From assembly GCA_934476675.1 (NCBI GenBank), contig CAKSOE010000018.1, positions 1 to 55,616 of the forward strand: 55,616 nucleotides of DNA. Direction: 5' to 3'. The translations under genes were made by a program, and so were the position numbers. The DNA is from an uncultured Clostridia bacterium. Lineage in GTDB: Bacteria > Bacillota > Clostridia > UBA1381. The notes below the pieces were generated by a model. The model was not told where the DNA came from. It was given only the letters and a program-made list of their open reading frames with translations, and did no database searches. This document shows, one piece after another, positions 39,360 to 47,857 of the stretch (position 1 is the first letter of the stretch; each line of letters begins with the position of its first letter).

Positions 39360-40061
39360 TTAAAATAAATTTACAAGCGACGCCAATTCCTCCGGCGTCA
39401 GTTCGCGGTATTCGCCGCTTTCAAGGCTTTCGTCAAGCGTAAGCGGCCCTATTGCCGTGCGCTTTAAATATGTCACACTCTTCCCCGTGCGTTCGCACAT
39501 ACGCTTTACCTGGTGAAATTTTCCCTCGGCAATCTCTATAAAAACCTCGTTCGGATTTTCGCATATTTCAAGCCGTGCGGGCTTTGCGGTAAAATCCTTA
39601 AACGCCATGCCGCTGCCGAATACGTCCTTGTCGCTTTCCTCCGCAGGCTTGTCCAGAACGGCAAAATAACGCTTGTATATATTCTTTTTCGGCGTTGTCA
39701 TGCTGTGGTTAAAGCTGCCGTCGTCCGTTAAGAGCAAAAGTCCCTCGGTGTCGAGGTCAAGCCGCCCTACCGGCGCAAGAGAACGCTTTGCGTACTCCTC
39801 CCCGATTAAATCGGTAACTACCGGATAATGCTTGTCAAAAACAGCGCTGATAAAGCCTTTCGGTTTGTTAAGCATAATATATACAAACTCACGGTACACA
39901 AGCGTTTTGTTGTCAAGCGCAACGTGAGCGTTTTCGTCTATATGAATGTCCGCCTTTTTCACCGTTTCGCCGTCAACGGTTATTCTGCCCGATTTTACAA
40001 GCTTTTTAACATCATTTCTGGAAAACGCCGTACAGGCGCAAATGTATTTGTCAATTCGCAT
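39360..40061 (-). CDS. RsuA-family rRNA pseudouridine synthase
   Basis: A 233-residue enzyme with an N-terminal S4 RNA-binding domain (MRIDKYICACTAFSRNDVKKLVKSG at 1-25 start) and the catalytic RsuA/RluB/E/F domain, whose Asp is in GRLDLDTEGLLLLTDDG. The C-terminal FHQVKRMCERTGKSVTYLKR is typical. Whether it modifies 16S (RsuA) or 23S rRNA cannot be decided by eye; length suggests RsuA-like. It lies 16 bp after mnmE in the operon. Confidence 0.93.
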   Translation of the reverse strand: MRIDKYICACTAFSRNDVKKLVKSGRITVDGETVKKADIHIDENAHVALDNKTLVYREFVYIMLNKPKGFISAVFDKHYPVVTDLIGEEYAKRSLAPVGRLDLDTEGLLLLTDDGSFNHSMTTPKKNIYKRYFAVLDKPAEESDKDVFGSGMAFKDFTAKPARLEICENPNEVFIEIAEGKFHQVKRMCERTGKSVTYLKRTAIGPLTLDESLESGEYRELTPEELASLVNLF

Positions 40062-40077
40062 CGCAGTGTCCTCTCGC

Positions 40078-41445
40078 TTATTTTCCCACGCAGAAGCTGT
40101 GGAAAATATCGTTTACAATTGATTCCGATACGGTTTCGCCGGTTATTTCGCCCAGGCTGTCTATGGCGGCGTTTATATCGATTGAGGCAATGTCTGTCGG
40201 CATACCGCCCGAAAGCGCCAAAACAGCTCTTTTAAGCGCGTCTGCCGCGTCCTCAAGCGCCTTTTTGTGGCGGATATTTGTAATAACCGCTCCGTCTGAT
40301 GACGAAAGAGAGCCTATGCTGTACATGGATTTTATACATTCCGAAAGCTTGTCGATGCCGTCAGAGGTCTTTGCGCTTACGGAAATAACCGGACTTCCGT
40401 TTGCCATGCCGCGTATGCGCTCTGTGTCGGCGTCGGAAATATCTGATTTATTTATAAGCACAATGCGCCGCTTGCCGTTTGTTTCTTCAAGAATTTTCAT
40501 GTCCTCGCCGTCGATTTCCGCACTGCCGTCAAGCACCGCTATCACCAGCTCCGCCTCCTCAATCGCATTGCGTGACTTTTCAACGCCGATTTTCTCGACA
40601 ACGTCCTCCGTGTCGTGTATTCCGGCGGTGTCGGCAAGCAGCAGCGGCACTCCGTCCAGATTGACAAACTCCTCTATAACATCGCGCGTTGTTCCGGCAA
40701 TGTCCGTCACTATTGCCCTGTCCGAGCGCGACAGCGCATTTAAAAGCGAGGATTTTCCGACATTCGGCTTTCCTGCAATTGCGGTGCGTATGCCGTCACG
40801 CAGAATTTTTCCGCCGTCCGCCGTTTTAAGCAGCGACTGCGCCTTGGAAATACAGCCGCGGCAGACGTTTTCTATATCCTCCCTGCTCACGTCCTCCAAA
40901 TCCTCGTCGGGATAGTCTATAATAACCTGCATCTGCGACGCAAGGTGTACAAGTTCATAACGCATAGCCTTGATTTCGGCCGAAAGCGACCCTTCAAGCT
41001 GTGAAAGCGCATTGTCCTTTGCAAGCGCGGTTTTTGCGTTTATAATGTCAATTACCGCCTCCGCCTGCGACAAATCTATTCTGCCGTTCAGGAATGCACG
41101 CTTTGTAAATTCGCCCGGCTCCGCAGGCCGCGCTCCGGCGCTTACGATTGCCGATAATGCCTCGCGCGAAACCGTTATTCCGCCGTGAACGCTTATTTCA
41201 ACGGTGTCCTCGCGCGTGAACGTTTTCGGCGCAAGCATAACCGATGTGAGAACCTCATCGATTTTGTTTCCGTTTTTATCCTTTATAAATCCGTAATGTA
41301 CGGTATGAGTCGGAACGTCCGAAAGCTTTTTTGAACCGAAAAACACCTTGTCCGCAATTTTAACCGCATCATCGCCGCTTATCCGTATAACGGCTATTCC
41401 GCCCGTTCCCATCGGCGTGGAGATTGCCGCAATTGTGTCCTCCAT
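40078..41445 (-). CDS. mnmE: tRNA modification GTPase MnmE
   Basis: GTPase that with MnmG installs the 5-carboxymethylaminomethyl group at U34 of tRNAs. 455 residues. N-terminal folate-binding domain (1-120, with GTGGIAVIRISG), helical domain, G domain with P-loop GKPNVGKSSLLN, DTAGIHDTED and NKSD, and the C-terminal FCVGK with the essential Cys. The start overlaps the PHP gene stop by one base (TAATG). In many Firmicutes mnmE sits with mnmG near oriC; here it is in a dTMP/folate operon and mnmG is not in the window. Confidence 0.97.
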   Translation of the reverse strand: MEDTIAAISTPMGTGGIAVIRISGDDAVKIADKVFFGSKKLSDVPTHTVHYGFIKDKNGNKIDEVLTSVMLAPKTFTREDTVEISVHGGITVSREALSAIVSAGARPAEPGEFTKRAFLNGRIDLSQAEAVIDIINAKTALAKDNALSQLEGSLSAEIKAMRYELVHLASQMQVIIDYPDEDLEDVSREDIENVCRGCISKAQSLLKTADGGKILRDGIRTAIAGKPNVGKSSLLNALSRSDRAIVTDIAGTTRDVIEEFVNLDGVPLLLADTAGIHDTEDVVEKIGVEKSRNAIEEAELVIAVLDGSAEIDGEDMKILEETNGKRRIVLINKSDISDADTERIRGMANGSPVISVSAKTSDGIDKLSECIKSMYSIGSLSSSDGAVITNIRHKKALEDAADALKRAVLALSGGMPTDIASIDINAAIDSLGEITGETVSESIVNDIFHSFCVGK

Positions 41446-42293
41446 TATAACCCTTCCTTTCGATGCTTCATGTTTTCAAAAACCGTATACGGCACGTTTG
41501 CACAGCCTAAGTCAGTATCCGTTCTGTTCGCACCGTGAAAATCACTTCCGCCGGACGGCAGAAGTCCCGTCTTTTCGCAAAGCGACAGGCAAAGCTCGGA
41601 AAATTCCCTCGTGTATGCGCCATAGTAGCACTCCGCGCCGTCAAGTCCGCAGGCTCTGAGCTTTTTAAAAAGCTCACAAAGCTCGTCCCTATCCTGTGTA
41701 ATATATATCGGATGCGCCAGAATCGCAAGTCCTCCGGCGTTTTTTATAATCTCTATACATTCCTCCGGCGTAAAGGAAATCCGCTTTACATAACAGCTTT
41801 TTCCGCGCCCGAGATATTTCAAAAACGCTTCGTTTATATCGGAAACATACCCGTTTGCCACCATTTCGCGCGCAAAATGCGGTCTGCCAAGGCTTTTTAA
41901 GGTTTTTCCGGGATTGTTTTCCAAAAGCGTTTTTTCGCTTATTTCCATGCCGTTTTGCTTTAAAGCGTCAAGCATTTGTTTGTTGCGTATCAGCCGTGAA
42001 TTTTTAAGCGTTTCAAGCTTTTCGCAAAATTCGGGGCTGTTTATATCCACAAACAGCCCTACAATATGCAGTTCACAACTGTATTTTGCGCTCATTTCCA
42101 CGCCTGAAACAGGCTCGACGCCGAGTTTTTTACATTCGTCAAAAAATTCCGCCGTACCGTCTATGGTATCGTGATCCGTTTTCGCGGCGGCGATAAGCCC
42201 CTTTTCCGCCGCATACCCTGCAAGCTCACGCGGCGTGAGCGTACCGTCCGATGCGGTGGAATGTGCGTGAAAATCCACAAATTTATTTGTCAT
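41445..42293 (-). CDS. PHP-domain phosphoesterase (nucleoside/RNA phosphatase-like)
   Basis: A 282-residue metal-dependent phosphoesterase of the PHP type. Motif I is DFHAHSTASDG, then KTDHDTIDG, GVEMSAK, LAHPIYI and the last motif GGSDFHG. This resembles the YciV/RNase AM family (3',5'-nucleoside bisphosphate or short-RNA 5' hydrolysis). It overlaps nrdR by 11 nt and mnmE by 1 nt, so translation is coupled. The exact substrate is inferred only from family resemblance. Confidence 0.9.
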   Translation of the reverse strand: MTNKFVDFHAHSTASDGTLTPRELAGYAAEKGLIAAAKTDHDTIDGTAEFFDECKKLGVEPVSGVEMSAKYSCELHIVGLFVDINSPEFCEKLETLKNSRLIRNKQMLDALKQNGMEISEKTLLENNPGKTLKSLGRPHFAREMVANGYVSDINEAFLKYLGRGKSCYVKRISFTPEECIEIIKNAGGLAILAHPIYITQDRDELCELFKKLRACGLDGAECYYGAYTREFSELCLSLCEKTGLLPSGGSDFHGANRTDTDLGCANVPYTVFENMKHRKEGL

Positions 42294-42738
42294 TTATAAG
42301 ATCCTTTAATTCGTCCATGAATGTGTGTATATCCTCAAACCGCTTGTAAACGGAGGCAAATCTTACATATGCGACCTCGTCCAGGTTTTTGAGCCTGTCC
42401 ATAACCTTTTCGCCGATTGTCGCCGTGTCAACCTCGCGTTCCATGGACTGGTAAAGCTCGCTTTCTATATCGTCCGCAACCCGTTCCATCTGCGCAAGGG
42501 AAATGGGCCGCTTTTCGCAGGCGGTAATAATTCCCTTCAAAACCTTGTCACGGTCATACTGCTGGCGCGACTGGTCTTTTTTTATAACGATAAGCGAAAT
42601 CGATTCAAGCTTTTCGTAGGTTGTAAAGCGCTTTCCGCATTTTAAACATTCGCGGCGGCGGCGTATGGCGGCGCTCTCATCGGTAGGGCGCGAATCTATA
42701 ACCTTGCTTTCAACAAAACCGCAATACGGGCATTTCAT
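42283..42738 (-). CDS. nrdR: Transcriptional repressor NrdR
   Basis: Zinc-ribbon/ATP-cone repressor of ribonucleotide reductase genes, sensing dATP/ATP. 151 residues. Zinc ribbon CPYCG ... CLKCGKRFTTYE (3-37) and the ATP-cone (about 48-138, KKDQSRQQYDRDKVLKGI). The start at 42738 puts AAAGGA 9 nt upstream; the ATG at 42747 would touch it. It heads an operon containing thyA and folA, so dNTP-supply genes share one transcript. No NrdR box is obvious in the upstream 89 bp. Confidence 0.96.
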   Translation of the reverse strand: MKCPYCGFVESKVIDSRPTDESAAIRRRRECLKCGKRFTTYEKLESISLIVIKKDQSRQQYDRDKVLKGIITACEKRPISLAQMERVADDIESELYQSMEREVDTATIGEKVMDRLKNLDEVAYVRFASVYKRFEDIHTFMDELKDLINDK

Positions 42739-42784
42739 ATGTATCATTCCTTTCTGTGAACGGATACTGTATTTTTATACTGAT

Positions 42785-42813
42785 ATTATACTATAAATGC
42801 CGTATGATTTCAA
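42785..42813 (-). promoter_or_regulatory. Sigma-A promoter of the nrdR-folA operon
   Basis: On the minus strand TTGAAA (42808-42813), 17 bp, TATAAT (42785-42790). It overlaps the ylmC tail region only slightly and would give a leader of about 40 nt. Confidence 0.75.
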
Positions 42814-42827
42814 GAAATTTTTTCAAA

Positions 42828-43115
42828 TTATTTATCCGTGCCGATAAACGGAAACGGCGGTTTATCCGCTGCGGCGGAGGTATCGAAAAGCCGCACGAGA
42901 ATAATATCCTTTCCGACCACCTCTATGCTGCTCCATGGTATCACAATCTCGCTGTTTCCTATAATATGCGCAAAAATACTGCCGTACCTGGAAACAATAA
43001 GCGCTTCGATGTTTCCGGCGCTTTCGTTTATCTCCACATCGCTTACCACGCCGATGCGTTCTGCCGTACGTATATTTATGACCTCTTTTTGCCTGAGCTT
43101 AATCCCGCGAAACAT
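42828..43115 (-). CDS. YlmC/YmxH family sporulation protein (PRC-barrel)
   Basis: A 95-residue PRC-barrel domain protein. KLRQKEVINIRTAERIGVVSDV is the family start and IVIPWSSIEVVGKDIILVRL the end. YlmC/YmxH members are expressed in sporulation in Bacillus (near the spore dipicolinate or pro-sigma-E region). The start at 43115 follows GAGGTG with about 8 nt, rather than the GTG six bases earlier. It lies between nrdR and a divergent DUF1294 gene. Confidence 0.88.
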   Translation of the reverse strand: MFRGIKLRQKEVINIRTAERIGVVSDVEINESAGNIEALIVSRYGSIFAHIIGNSEIVIPWSSIEVVGKDIILVRLFDTSAAADKPPFPFIGTDK

Positions 43116-43187
43116 TCTCACATCACCTCACGTTAAATTATATGAAAAAATAACCGGGGTTATACAATTATTTTGTCAATATTGGGT

Positions 43188-43216
43188 TTGACATGAAAAA
43201 TTGTTTATAGTATAAT
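43188..43216 (+). promoter_or_regulatory. Sigma-A promoter of the DUF1294 gene
   Basis: TTGACA (43188-43193), 17 bp, TATAAT (43211-43216): perfect consensus. Confidence 0.88.
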
Positions 43217-43245
43217 GAAATAAAGTTTTTTCGGGAGAGGATTAG

Positions 43246-43710
43246 ATGGATATTCATCAGATAATGCAGTATACGGGGCAGGTCATGTACATACTGCTGA
43301 AAACCTTCTGCGCATGGATAGAACGTCTGTCGGGAGCGATAGGCGCGTTCCTTATCGGACTGCGGATACCGCCCATACCGAGCGCAATGAAGATTTTTTC
43401 AAATACAACGGTTAACAAAGCGGTGTTTTTTGTAATACTTTTATATGCGGCGGCGGTTAATATTGCGGCGATTGCGATGTACGGCGCTGATAAAAAGAAT
43501 GCGGAGGGCGGAAAAAGACGTATTCCGGAGCGGCGGCTTATCGGTATATGCGTACTCGGCGGCGCACCGGGCGGATTTTTGGGTATGATGCTGTTCCGGC
43601 ACAAAACTCAGCATAAAAAATTCAGCGTATGCGTGCCGTTACTTTTTGCTGTGCAGCTGATTTTATACAGTTTTCTGCTCGGATTTCTGGGATTTTGGGC
43701 GCTGCTTTAA
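43246..43710 (+). CDS. DUF1294 membrane protein
   Basis: A 154-residue membrane protein. An N-terminal amphipathic/hydrophobic extension of about 50 residues precedes the DUF1294 (PF06961) core: MYGADKKNAEGGKRRIPERRL, GGAPGGFLGMMLFRHKTQHKKF and two further helices. Function unknown. GGGAGAGG lies about 6 nt before the ATG. It has a perfect promoter; a second promoter 19 bp after its stop starts the transporter operon. Confidence 0.88.
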   Translation: MDIHQIMQYTGQVMYILLKTFCAWIERLSGAIGAFLIGLRIPPIPSAMKIFSNTTVNKAVFFVILLYAAAVNIAAIAMYGADKKNAEGGKRRIPERRLIGICVLGGAPGGFLGMMLFRHKTQHKKFSVCVPLLFAVQLILYSFLLGFLGFWALL

Positions 43711-43728
43711 AAAAATTTGCAAAACTAC

Positions 43729-43757
43729 TTGAAAAATTTTCATATAAGGGATATAAT
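43729..43757 (+). promoter_or_regulatory. Sigma-A promoter of the transporter operon
   Basis: TTGAAA (43729-43734), 17 bp, TATAAT (43752-43757), leading into GGGGG of the SD before 43793. Confidence 0.75.
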
Positions 43758-43792
43758 AGATTCTGATTTAAAATTTCAGGGGGTATAAATAA

Positions 43793-45142
43793 ATGACAGC
43801 GCAGATTTTAGCAACAGGAATTTTCCTGTTAATGTTTATCCTTATTATAATGGATAAAATAGAAAGGCATATCGTTACCTTGGGGTGCGGAGCGCTCACT
43901 CTTGTTCTGGTATTCGGTATATGCAGGCACGATGCAGGTGCGATAATAAACACTCTTAATTTACACACATTTTTCACGCCTGCCTTTTGGCACGCGTCCG
44001 CAAGCGGCGAAACCTCGTCAGGCATCAACTGGGAAACAATTGTGTTTATTGCGGGCATGATGATTATGGTAGAGGGCATGGCAAGAGTGGGATTTTTCCG
44101 CTGGCTGTGCATGAGAATAGCAAATTTCGTTAATTACAAAACCATTCCGATATTCATAACGTTTATGATAATGTCGGCGCTTTTGTCAATGTTTATCGAC
44201 AGTATTACGGTTATACTGTTTTTGGCGGCGGTTACGGTTGAGCTGGCGGAGCTTTTGAAGTTCAATCCCATACCGATGATTTTGTCGGAAATATTCTGCG
44301 CAAACCTCGGCGGCTCGGCGACAATGTGCGGCGATCCTCCGAATATTATAATAGGAACGTCTTTGGGATATTCGTTCGGTGATTTTATCTCAAACACCGG
44401 ACTTATCGCCGGAATATGCCTTGTAATATCGGTTGTACTTTTCTATTTCATGTTCAGAAAAGAGCTTGCAAGCTCGCAGACAGCGGTAAAAGAGGGCGGT
44501 TACCCCGACCCGAAAGAGGCAATAACGGATAAAAAAGGCTTTGCAATAAGCTGTGTGATATTCCTTTGCGCAGTTGTGCTTTTGGTAACACATTCCATGA
44601 CGGGACTTACCGTTTCGGCAATAGGAATTATGATTGCCGCCGTGACACTTTTGACCGCGCCCAAATACATAGGCGAAATGCTAAAAAAAATAGACTATAA
44701 AACGCTAATGTTCTTTATCGGACTGTTCATCGTTGTGGGGGGTCTGGAACAGACGGGAGTTTTGGAAATTATAGCAAAATTCATAGGCGATATAAGCGGC
44801 GGCAGCGCTAAGCTTATGGTGGTTATAATTCTGTGGGTTTCGGCGCTTGCAAGCGCATTTATAGATAATATTCCGTTTGCTGCTACGATGATTCCGGTTA
44901 TCAGAAGTCTTGCCGAGGCGCAGGGCGTGCCGCTTGCAACGCTTGCGTGGTCGCTGTCGATAGGTACGGATATAGGCGGCAGCGCAACGCCGATAGGCGC
45001 GTCCGCAAATGTTGTCGGAACCTCCGTTGCGGCAAAGAACGGCTACATAATCGGCTGGGGCAAATACTGCAAAAATGCGGTTCCGGCAACGGTGATTGTG
45101 CTTTTAATCTCAACAGCGTACATTTTTGTAAGATATTTTTAA
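43793..45142 (+). CDS. SLC13/ArsB/NhaD-superfamily ion transporter
   Basis: A 449-residue membrane protein with about 10-12 helices and two inverted halves. The paired re-entrant motifs are visible: ANLGGSATMCGDPPNIIIGTSLG in the first half (about 183-205) and IGTDIGGSATPIGASANVVG in the second (about 397-416). This is characteristic of the ion-transporter (IT) superfamily that includes ArsB, NhaD and citrate/dicarboxylate carriers; the substrate is not decided. Resemblance to the P-protein/ArsB-like branch is strongest by eye. It heads a four-gene unit? Only cytidylate-kinase-like and RluA genes clearly follow. Confidence 0.88.
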   Translation: MTAQILATGIFLLMFILIIMDKIERHIVTLGCGALTLVLVFGICRHDAGAIINTLNLHTFFTPAFWHASASGETSSGINWETIVFIAGMMIMVEGMARVGFFRWLCMRIANFVNYKTIPIFITFMIMSALLSMFIDSITVILFLAAVTVELAELLKFNPIPMILSEIFCANLGGSATMCGDPPNIIIGTSLGYSFGDFISNTGLIAGICLVISVVLFYFMFRKELASSQTAVKEGGYPDPKEAITDKKGFAISCVIFLCAVVLLVTHSMTGLTVSAIGIMIAAVTLLTAPKYIGEMLKKIDYKTLMFFIGLFIVVGGLEQTGVLEIIAKFIGDISGGSAKLMVVIILWVSALASAFIDNIPFAATMIPVIRSLAEAQGVPLATLAWSLSIGTDIGGSATPIGASANVVGTSVAAKNGYIIGWGKYCKNAVPATVIVLLISTAYIFVRYF

Positions 45143-45168
45143 TAAAATAGTAAAAAGGGGGAAAACGT

Positions 45169-45765
45169 ATGTCAAAACAATTAATAATCACAGTAGGACG
45201 TGAGTTCGGAAGCGGCGGTCATGCCATAGCCGATATTCTTTCAAAGAAGTTCAATATTCCGCTTTACGACTCAAACATTTTACACGAGATTGCCGGCATC
45301 AAGAATGTTGACGTGCAGACCTATACAAAGTATGATGAAGTACCGAAAAACAAGATTTTCTCCAAGACAAGACTTGGCGGTTACAGCTCATCGCCTGAGG
45401 AAAATATAGCAAATCTGCAATTTAATTATCTTCGTGCAAAGGCGGAAAAGGGCGAATCATTCGTTGTAGTCGGACGCTGCTCGGAAACGATTTTGAGAGG
45501 TTATCCGGGAGTTGTGTCACTGTTTATTCTGGGCGATAAAGAAGAAAAACTCAAAAGAATAATGAAAGTTTATAACGTATCCGAGATAGAGGCGGACGTT
45601 ATGATGAGCAAGCAAGACAAGAAAAGAAAAAGCTATCACAATTATTATTGTCCGGTAAAGTGGGGCGATTCCAGAAACTACGATATTTCCTTAAACAGCA
45701 GTAAGCTGGGCGTGGAGAGAAGCGCAGATTTTCTGGAAGGATATATCAAAGAAAGAAGTAAATGA
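45169..45765 (+). CDS. Cytidylate kinase-like family protein (PF13189 type)
   Basis: A 198-residue P-loop NTPase resembling cytidylate kinase. The N-terminal IITVGREFGSGGHAIADILSK has the GREFGSGG nucleotide-binding loop, and FVVVGRCSETILRGYPGVVSLF, then a lid with Lys/Arg (SKQDKKRKSYHNYYC), follow. True Cmk would show different CMP-binding residues; substrates of this family are unclear. It overlaps the RluA-type gene by 4 nt (ATGA) and follows the transporter by 26 bp. Confidence 0.88.
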   Translation: MSKQLIITVGREFGSGGHAIADILSKKFNIPLYDSNILHEIAGIKNVDVQTYTKYDEVPKNKIFSKTRLGGYSSSPEENIANLQFNYLRAKAEKGESFVVVGRCSETILRGYPGVVSLFILGDKEEKLKRIMKVYNVSEIEADVMMSKQDKKRKSYHNYYCPVKWGDSRNYDISLNSSKLGVERSADFLEGYIKERSK

Positions 45766-46688
45766 GAGAAATAACCGTAACGGAAAACGATGCCGGACAG
45801 CGTCTGGACAAATTTCTCGCAAAATTTATGCCGGCGCTGCCTAAGGGTATGCTTTATAAGGGTTTGAGAAAGAATTTTGTGCGCATAAACGGAAAACACG
45901 CAAAGGACGGAAGTGTTTTCTTGAAAAACGGCGATGTTCTGACGCTTTATTGGAGCGATGAATTTTTCACGAAGAAAAGTACGTTTATTCCGATAAAAAA
46001 CGACCTTGACACAGTATATGAGGACGAAAATATTCTTTTAATAAACAAAAAGCGCGGAACGGTTGTTCATGCCGATGATAAGGGTACGGAAAACACGCTT
46101 ATAGACGAGATAAAAAGCTATCTGTTTGAAAAAGGCGAATACAATCCCGAAACGGAGCACAGCTTTTCACCATCGCTGTGCAATCGGCTTGACCGCAATA
46201 CAAGCGGTATAATAATCGCCGCAAAAAATGCCGAAAGCCTGAGGATATTGAACGAAAAAATCCGGCGCCGCGAGATAAGAAAGCTATACGAATGTGTAGT
46301 TGAGGGGGAGCTTCACGGCACAAAAAAGCTTAACGCATATATAACGCGGCACGAAAAAAGAGTGTCCGTATCGGACACTCCGTCAGCGGACGCAAAAACC
46401 GCATCGCTTACTTATACCGTTCTTGCGGCGGATAAAAAACACTCGCTGTGCAGCGTTGAACTGCATACGGGGCGGACTCATCAGATACGCGCAATGCTTG
46501 CGCATATCGGACATCCGCTTGAGGGCGACGTAAAATACGGCGGCTCAAAAGCCAGCGGTTATTCGGGACTGATAAGCCGCCGCCTGGTGTTCGATTTCAG
46601 ATCCGACGCCGGAATTTTAAATTACCTTACAGGCAAAGAATTTTCCGTTTCTTCGGATTTTACAAAAATGTTTTCTTTAATAAATTGA
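45762..46688 (+). CDS. RluA-family pseudouridine synthase
   Basis: A 308-residue rRNA/tRNA uridine isomerase. N-terminal S4 domain (about 10-75) and the catalytic domain with the Asp in CNRLDRNTSGIIIAAKN (the usual HRLDRxTSG has Asn for His here). ELHTGRTHQIRAMLAHIGHPLEGDVKYGG is a family hallmark. Overlap of 4 nt with the upstream kinase-like gene. Its last 67 bases overlap, on the other strand, the end of the glycosyltransferase gene. Confidence 0.93.
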   Translation: MREITVTENDAGQRLDKFLAKFMPALPKGMLYKGLRKNFVRINGKHAKDGSVFLKNGDVLTLYWSDEFFTKKSTFIPIKNDLDTVYEDENILLINKKRGTVVHADDKGTENTLIDEIKSYLFEKGEYNPETEHSFSPSLCNRLDRNTSGIIIAAKNAESLRILNEKIRRREIRKLYECVVEGELHGTKKLNAYITRHEKRVSVSDTPSADAKTASLTYTVLAADKKHSLCSVELHTGRTHQIRAMLAHIGHPLEGDVKYGGSKASGYSGLISRRLVFDFRSDAGILNYLTGKEFSVSSDFTKMFSLIN

Positions 46689-47764
46689 TATAAATCACGT
46701 GAGGCGTTCGGTTTTCCGATATGCTTCACGCTTTCTTTTATCAGCTCAAAACGCCATGGGCAAAGCATCTGATACAGAGCCTCCGATACGGTGTAGCGCT
46801 TGTTTACGTAAATAACCGCGCCGCTGTTCACGAGAAAGTCAACGTTTCTGTCCTCCTGCCCCGGCAGCGGATTTACCGTTATCATCGGCAGCCCCTTTGC
46901 AAAAGCCTCCGAGGTCGTAAGACCTCCCGGCTTTGAAATTATAAAGTCCGCCGCGTCCATCATTACGTTAATGTTATCCACAAAGCCGTGTATGTATACA
47001 TCCTTAGTCCATTCACAGTTTTCAAGCTCCTTTTTGGTGCGTTTGTTTGAACCGCATACGCATATAATCTGGAAATCATGCGGAAATTTATCGATTTCCA
47101 TAATTGTCTTTTTCATGTTTCCGTAACCCATCGAGCCGCTCATAACCAACGCGGTGGTTTTGTCTTTTATTCCGAGAGCCTTTCTTGCCGCAGCTTTGTC
47201 GGATTTTACCGAAAAGCTTTCGCGTATCGGAATGCCTATCGGAAGTATTTTTCTTACCGGAATACCCTTTTTCTCCATTGCATGGTTTAAGAGTGCGTCC
47301 GGCGTAACGTAATAGTCAAGCATTGTGCTTTCCCAGAACGGATGAATGGTAAAATCCGTAACAATGCCGATTGTCGGACATTCCAAAACGCCCTTTTCCG
47401 CCAGATCCGTCATTATCATGCACGCAAAGCTGTGCGTTCCTATCACAAGATCGGGACGGAAATGGCCGCTGAAGCTTTCGATTTTTTTGGATATAAGATG
47501 CGACACAACCGATATTGCCGAATATTTGTCGTAGGGTTCGTCCTTTTCGGTGAGTTTGCCGTAAACCTTGCCGTAAGGTGTGGAAAAATATTTTGTGGAC
47601 AGCAGATATCCGTCCTGTATGGAGTTACCGAGATGCTTGTTTACATATTCAAATACGTCCAGCATGACGCATTCGTGTCCGTGCTTTTCAAATTCCTGAA
47701 TGATAGCCTTTGCCGTGCTGTGATGACCGTAGCCTGCCTTTACGGACATAAGAAGTATTTTCAT
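46622..47764 (-). CDS. Processive diacylglycerol glucosyltransferase-like (MGDG synthase / UgtP family)
   Basis: A 380-residue GT28-type membrane-associated glycosyltransferase. MKILLMSVKAGYGHHSTAKAI is the classic N-terminus of the monogalactosyldiacylglycerol synthase family (PF06925), followed by the donor-binding C-terminal part with MSGSMGYGNMKKTI, FVDNINVMMDAADFIISKPGG and SEAFAKGLPMI. It likely makes glycolipids or lipoteichoic acid anchors; donor sugar not decided. AAAGGAG lies about 9 nt before the ATG. Convergent 67-bp overlap with the RluA gene. Confidence 0.92.
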   Translation of the reverse strand: MKILLMSVKAGYGHHSTAKAIIQEFEKHGHECVMLDVFEYVNKHLGNSIQDGYLLSTKYFSTPYGKVYGKLTEKDEPYDKYSAISVVSHLISKKIESFSGHFRPDLVIGTHSFACMIMTDLAEKGVLECPTIGIVTDFTIHPFWESTMLDYYVTPDALLNHAMEKKGIPVRKILPIGIPIRESFSVKSDKAAARKALGIKDKTTALVMSGSMGYGNMKKTIMEIDKFPHDFQIICVCGSNKRTKKELENCEWTKDVYIHGFVDNINVMMDAADFIISKPGGLTTSEAFAKGLPMITVNPLPGQEDRNVDFLVNSGAVIYVNKRYTVSEALYQMLCPWRFELIKESVKHIGKPNASRDLYQFIKENIFVKSEETENSLPVR

Positions 47765-47798
47765 TTGCGCTCTCCTTTCATTTGCTCAAATATTTATA

Positions 47799-47827
47799 AT
47801 TATACCAAAAATCCGCCCGTTATGCAA
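47799..47827 (-). promoter_or_regulatory. Promoter of the glucosyltransferase gene inside the MATE terminator
   Basis: On the minus strand TTGCAT (47822-47827), 17 bp, TATAAT (47799-47804). The -35 box is in the loop of the 47807-47838 hairpin. Confidence 0.6.
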
Positions 47828-47838
47828 GGCGGATTTTT
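47807..47838 (-). terminator. MATE gene terminator
   Basis: AAAAATCCGCC pairs perfectly with GGCGGATTTTT around a 10-nt loop; on the minus strand the T-run follows, 20 bp after the MATE stop. Confidence 0.85.
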
Positions 47839-47857
47839 AAGGAAATTATTATACAAA

